From positions 1 through 14,710 of the forward strand of contig DKII01000149.1 in NCBI GenBank assembly GCA_002454125.1: DNA of 14,710 bases, given 5' to 3'. The DNA comes from Novosphingobium sp. UBA6722 (lineage in GTDB: Bacteria > Pseudomonadota > Alphaproteobacteria > Sphingomonadales > Sphingomonadaceae). The notes below the pieces were generated by a model that was given only the letters and a program-made list of their open reading frames with translations, was not told the DNA's origin and ran no database searches. Within the stretch, counting starts at the first letter, position 1, and each line of letters opens with the position of its first letter. The position numbers and the translations under genes were made by a program. Of the stretch, positions 13,650-14,710 are shown in pieces.

Positions 13650-13999
13650 CGCAGCATCGCCTGCAGGCGGGGCCGCAGCTTCAGGAAGCGCAAGGAGGTC
13701 CATTCCAGCGCGCGCAGCACCAGCGGCACCCGCGCCGCCTGGCCCAGCGGCCAGAGCAGCGGCACGGCCCGCCACATCGCCGCGAAGGCCGCCGCGCCTG
13801 ACAGCAGCACGCCATTCTCCCGCGCATGGAACCGCGCCAGCAGCGCCGCCCGGTCAAGCGGGCAGGCCGCGCCAGCATCGGCCACATCGGTAAAACGAAT
13901 CCGCCCCGCCCGGTCGAGCCGCCGCATCAGCGCAATTTCGCGCATGCAGAGCGGGCAGGCGCCATCGTACCAGACTTCAAGGGAGGCAGACTTATCCAT
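13646..13999 (-). CDS. DCC family thiol-disulfide oxidoreductase-like protein
   Basis: A 117-residue small protein of the DCC family, named for the N-terminal Asp-x-x-Cys-x-x-Cys motif, here YDGACPLC (D12, C15, C18). The fold is thought to be thioredoxin-like, and the two Cys suggest a redox role, but the cellular function of the family is poorly known. It has no signal peptide, so it should be cytoplasmic. The start at 13999 places the motif near residue 11 as in relatives; a longer in-frame start at 14050 adds 17 residues of no recognisable character. The ribosome site is weak (GGGGCGG region). It is co-directional with and overlaps the ABC1-like gene by 4 bp, so the pair is probably one operon. 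Confidence 0.85.
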   Translation of the reverse strand: MDKSASLEVWYDGACPLCMREIALMRRLDRAGRIRFTDVADAGAACPLDRAALLARFHARENGVLLSGAAAFAAMWRAVPLLWPLGQAARVPLVLRALEWTSLRFLKLRPRLQAMLR

Positions 14000-14094
14000 G
14001 CCGCCCCATCGCACGGCCGGGCTGCCCGCACCATGCGGCCCATGGCGCATCTTGACGCGACCGTGGCGGACATCATCAAGCTATCGAAAGAAGC

Positions 14095-14185
14095 TGGCGG
14101 AGCGGGAGGGATTCGAACCCTCGATACGCTTTTGACGTATACTCACTTTCCAGGCGAGCGCCTTCGACCACTCGGCCACCGCTCC
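14095..14185 (-). tRNA. tRNA-Ser (anticodon GGA)
   Basis: A 91-nt class II tRNA. The acceptor stem GGAGCGG (14179-14185) pairs with CCGCTCC (14099-14105), followed by discriminator G and an encoded CCA (14095-14097). The anticodon stem CTCGC/GTGAG encloses the loop CTGGAAA, with anticodon GGA at 14149-14151, reading UCC and UCU. The long variable arm typical of serine tRNAs is present, as is the T-arm GAGGGTTCGAATCCCTC. All stems are intact. The 95 bp between it and the DCC gene show no gene or clear terminator. Confidence 0.95.
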
Positions 14186-14204
14186 GCATGCACTGGAAGG
14201 TTGC

Positions 14205-14233
14205 GCCCTAGCGGCGGGATTGGCGGGGCGCAA
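14205..14233 (-). promoter_or_regulatory. Candidate sigma-70 promoter of tRNA-Ser
   Basis: On the minus strand, TTGCGC (14228-14233) and TAGGGC (14205-14210, within GCTAGGGC) are separated by 17 bp and would start transcription roughly 13 bp before the mature tRNA 5' end. Spacing is ideal but the boxes are only partial matches to consensus. Confidence 0.4.
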
Positions 14234-14236
14234 GCA

Positions 14237-14265
14237 TTGGCGGCAGGGCAGTGCGTTCCTATCTC
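14237..14265 (+). promoter_or_regulatory. Candidate promoter of the metallopeptidase gene, possibly leaderless
   Basis: TTGGCG (14237-14242) and TATCTC (14260-14265) lie 17 bp apart. Transcription from here would begin about 7 bp on, at or next to the ATG at 14273. There is no purine-rich ribosome site upstream of that ATG, which agrees with a leaderless message. Its -35 box is 3 bp from the -35 box of the opposed tRNA promoter. Confidence 0.4.
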
Positions 14266-14272
14266 TCGGCCC

Positions 14273-14677
14273 ATGGAACGAACCTTTGGCCTGGCGCCCG
14301 ACGCCGCCGAGATCGAGGCGCTGGCCGATGCGGCGCTGGCCCGCCTGCCCGAGCCCTTTGCCGCGCACCTTGAGGGCGTGGCCTTGCTGGTCGAGGAATT
14401 TGCCGATGCCGAAACCCTGGCACTGCTGGGGATCGAGGACCCGTTCGAATTGACCGGCCTCTACGAAGGCGTGCCGGTGGGTGAGAAGCATTCCGCGCCG
14501 AGCGGCACCCTGCCCGACCGGATCCGGCTATTCCGCGCACCGATCCTGGACGAATGGATCGCGCGCGGCGATGAGACGCTGGAGCATCTGGTGGCGCACG
14601 TGGTGATCCACGAGGTCGGGCATCACTTCGGGCTGAGCGATGCCGATATCGAGGCATTGGAGGACGCGGCGGACTAG
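14273..14677 (+). CDS. Metallopeptidase family protein (minimal zincin, HExxH)
   Basis: A 134-residue protein of the small bacterial 'metallopeptidase family' (minimal zincin fold), the only plus-strand gene. The zinc motif is HEVGHHFGLSD with H113, E114 and H117; the downstream GLSD run is typical of this family. The middle holds the usual acidic stretch and the LFRAPILDEW block. There is no signal peptide or membrane segment, so it should be cytoplasmic. The physiological substrate of the family is not known. The start at 14273 gives the normal family length; the same frame is open far upstream, through the tRNA, without family sequence. It ends in TAG followed directly by TAA, and the terminal repeat begins 11 bp later. 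Confidence 0.88.
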   Translation: MERTFGLAPDAAEIEALADAALARLPEPFAAHLEGVALLVEEFADAETLALLGIEDPFELTGLYEGVPVGEKHSAPSGTLPDRIRLFRAPILDEWIARGDETLEHLVAHVVIHEVGHHFGLSDADIEALEDAAD

Positions 14678-14687
14678 TAACATACGC

Positions 14688-14710
14688 CCGTTCGTGTCGA
14701 GCGAAGTCGA
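14688..14710. repeat. Right copy of 23-bp terminal inverted repeat
   Basis: This is the perfect inverted copy of positions 1-23, containing TCGAGCGAAGTCGA (14697-14710), which can form a TCGA/TCGA hairpin. It lies 10 bp after the metallopeptidase stop. Relative to the neighbouring gene it has the same orientation as the left copy has to its own neighbour. The window ends within or at the end of the element, so its true length is unknown. Confidence 0.8.

Noticed and set aside
14095..14185. tRNA-Ser as an integration site for a genomic island
   Set aside because: No integrase gene and no repeated copy of the tRNA 3' end was found in the window; the neighbours are ordinary chromosomal genes.
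1..14710. Composite transposon bounded by the 23-bp inverted repeats
   Set aside because: There is no transposase or recombinase gene, the repeats are intergenic and hairpin-like, and their position exactly at the window edges is explained more simply by a dispersed repeat at contig ends.

Overview
This GC-rich window (about two thirds G+C by eye) looks like chromosomal DNA of an alphaproteobacterium, most likely a sphingomonad (Novosphingobium, Sphingomonas or Erythrobacter-like). The grounds are the ferredoxin reductase at 6245-7477, which closely resembles ArR of Novosphingobium aromaticivorans as I remember it, the style of the acyl-CoA genes, and an intergenic repeat of a kind I associate with that group. 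The genus is an inference. Eleven protein loci and one tRNA lie on the minus strand. Only the last gene, a small zinc metallopeptidase, lies on the plus strand.

Reading in the direction of transcription (right to left): (a) tRNA-Ser(GGA) at 14095-14185, with candidate back-to-back promoters shared with the plus-strand metallopeptidase. (b) A DCC-family protein and an ABC1/UbiB-like kinase-fold protein that overlap by 4 bp. (c) A molybdenum hydroxylase operon: a 2Fe-2S small subunit, a Tat-exported molybdopterin large subunit, a lipoprotein cytochrome c, an XdhC-type maturation factor and a MobA-like nucleotidyltransferase. The large subunit gene carries an in-frame TGA exactly where the family would have a Trp, so it is probably broken, recently mutated, or affected by a sequencing error. 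(d) A stand-alone FAD ferredoxin reductase. (e) A tightly packed five-gene acyl-CoA operon from 6185 down to 41: SDR, acyl-CoA dehydrogenase, CaiB-family CoA-transferase, thiolase, and a long acyl-CoA dehydrogenase resembling methylsuccinyl-CoA dehydrogenase. A TetR-style near-palindrome lies just upstream of its first gene.

How the genes may work together: the molybdenum module would oxidise an aldehyde or N-heterocycle in the periplasm and pass electrons to the lipoprotein cytochrome. XdhC and the MobA-like protein would prepare and load its cofactor. The CoA operon has most steps of a beta-oxidation spiral but no hydratase. It adds two enzymes whose nearest relatives, as I recall them, act on methyl-branched C5 dicarboxylyl-CoAs (methylsuccinyl-CoA to mesaconyl-C1-CoA to mesaconyl-C4-CoA). 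That pairing suggests a catabolic route I cannot match to a described pathway.

The window is bounded at positions 1-23 and 14688-14710 by perfect inverted copies of one 23-bp element. Each copy lies just past the 3' end of the outermost gene and in the same orientation relative to it. This fits either a 3'-end-associated dispersed repeat or contig ends that broke at a repeat. No transposase, integrase, CRISPR array or rRNA was seen, and no gap between genes exceeds about 100 bp.
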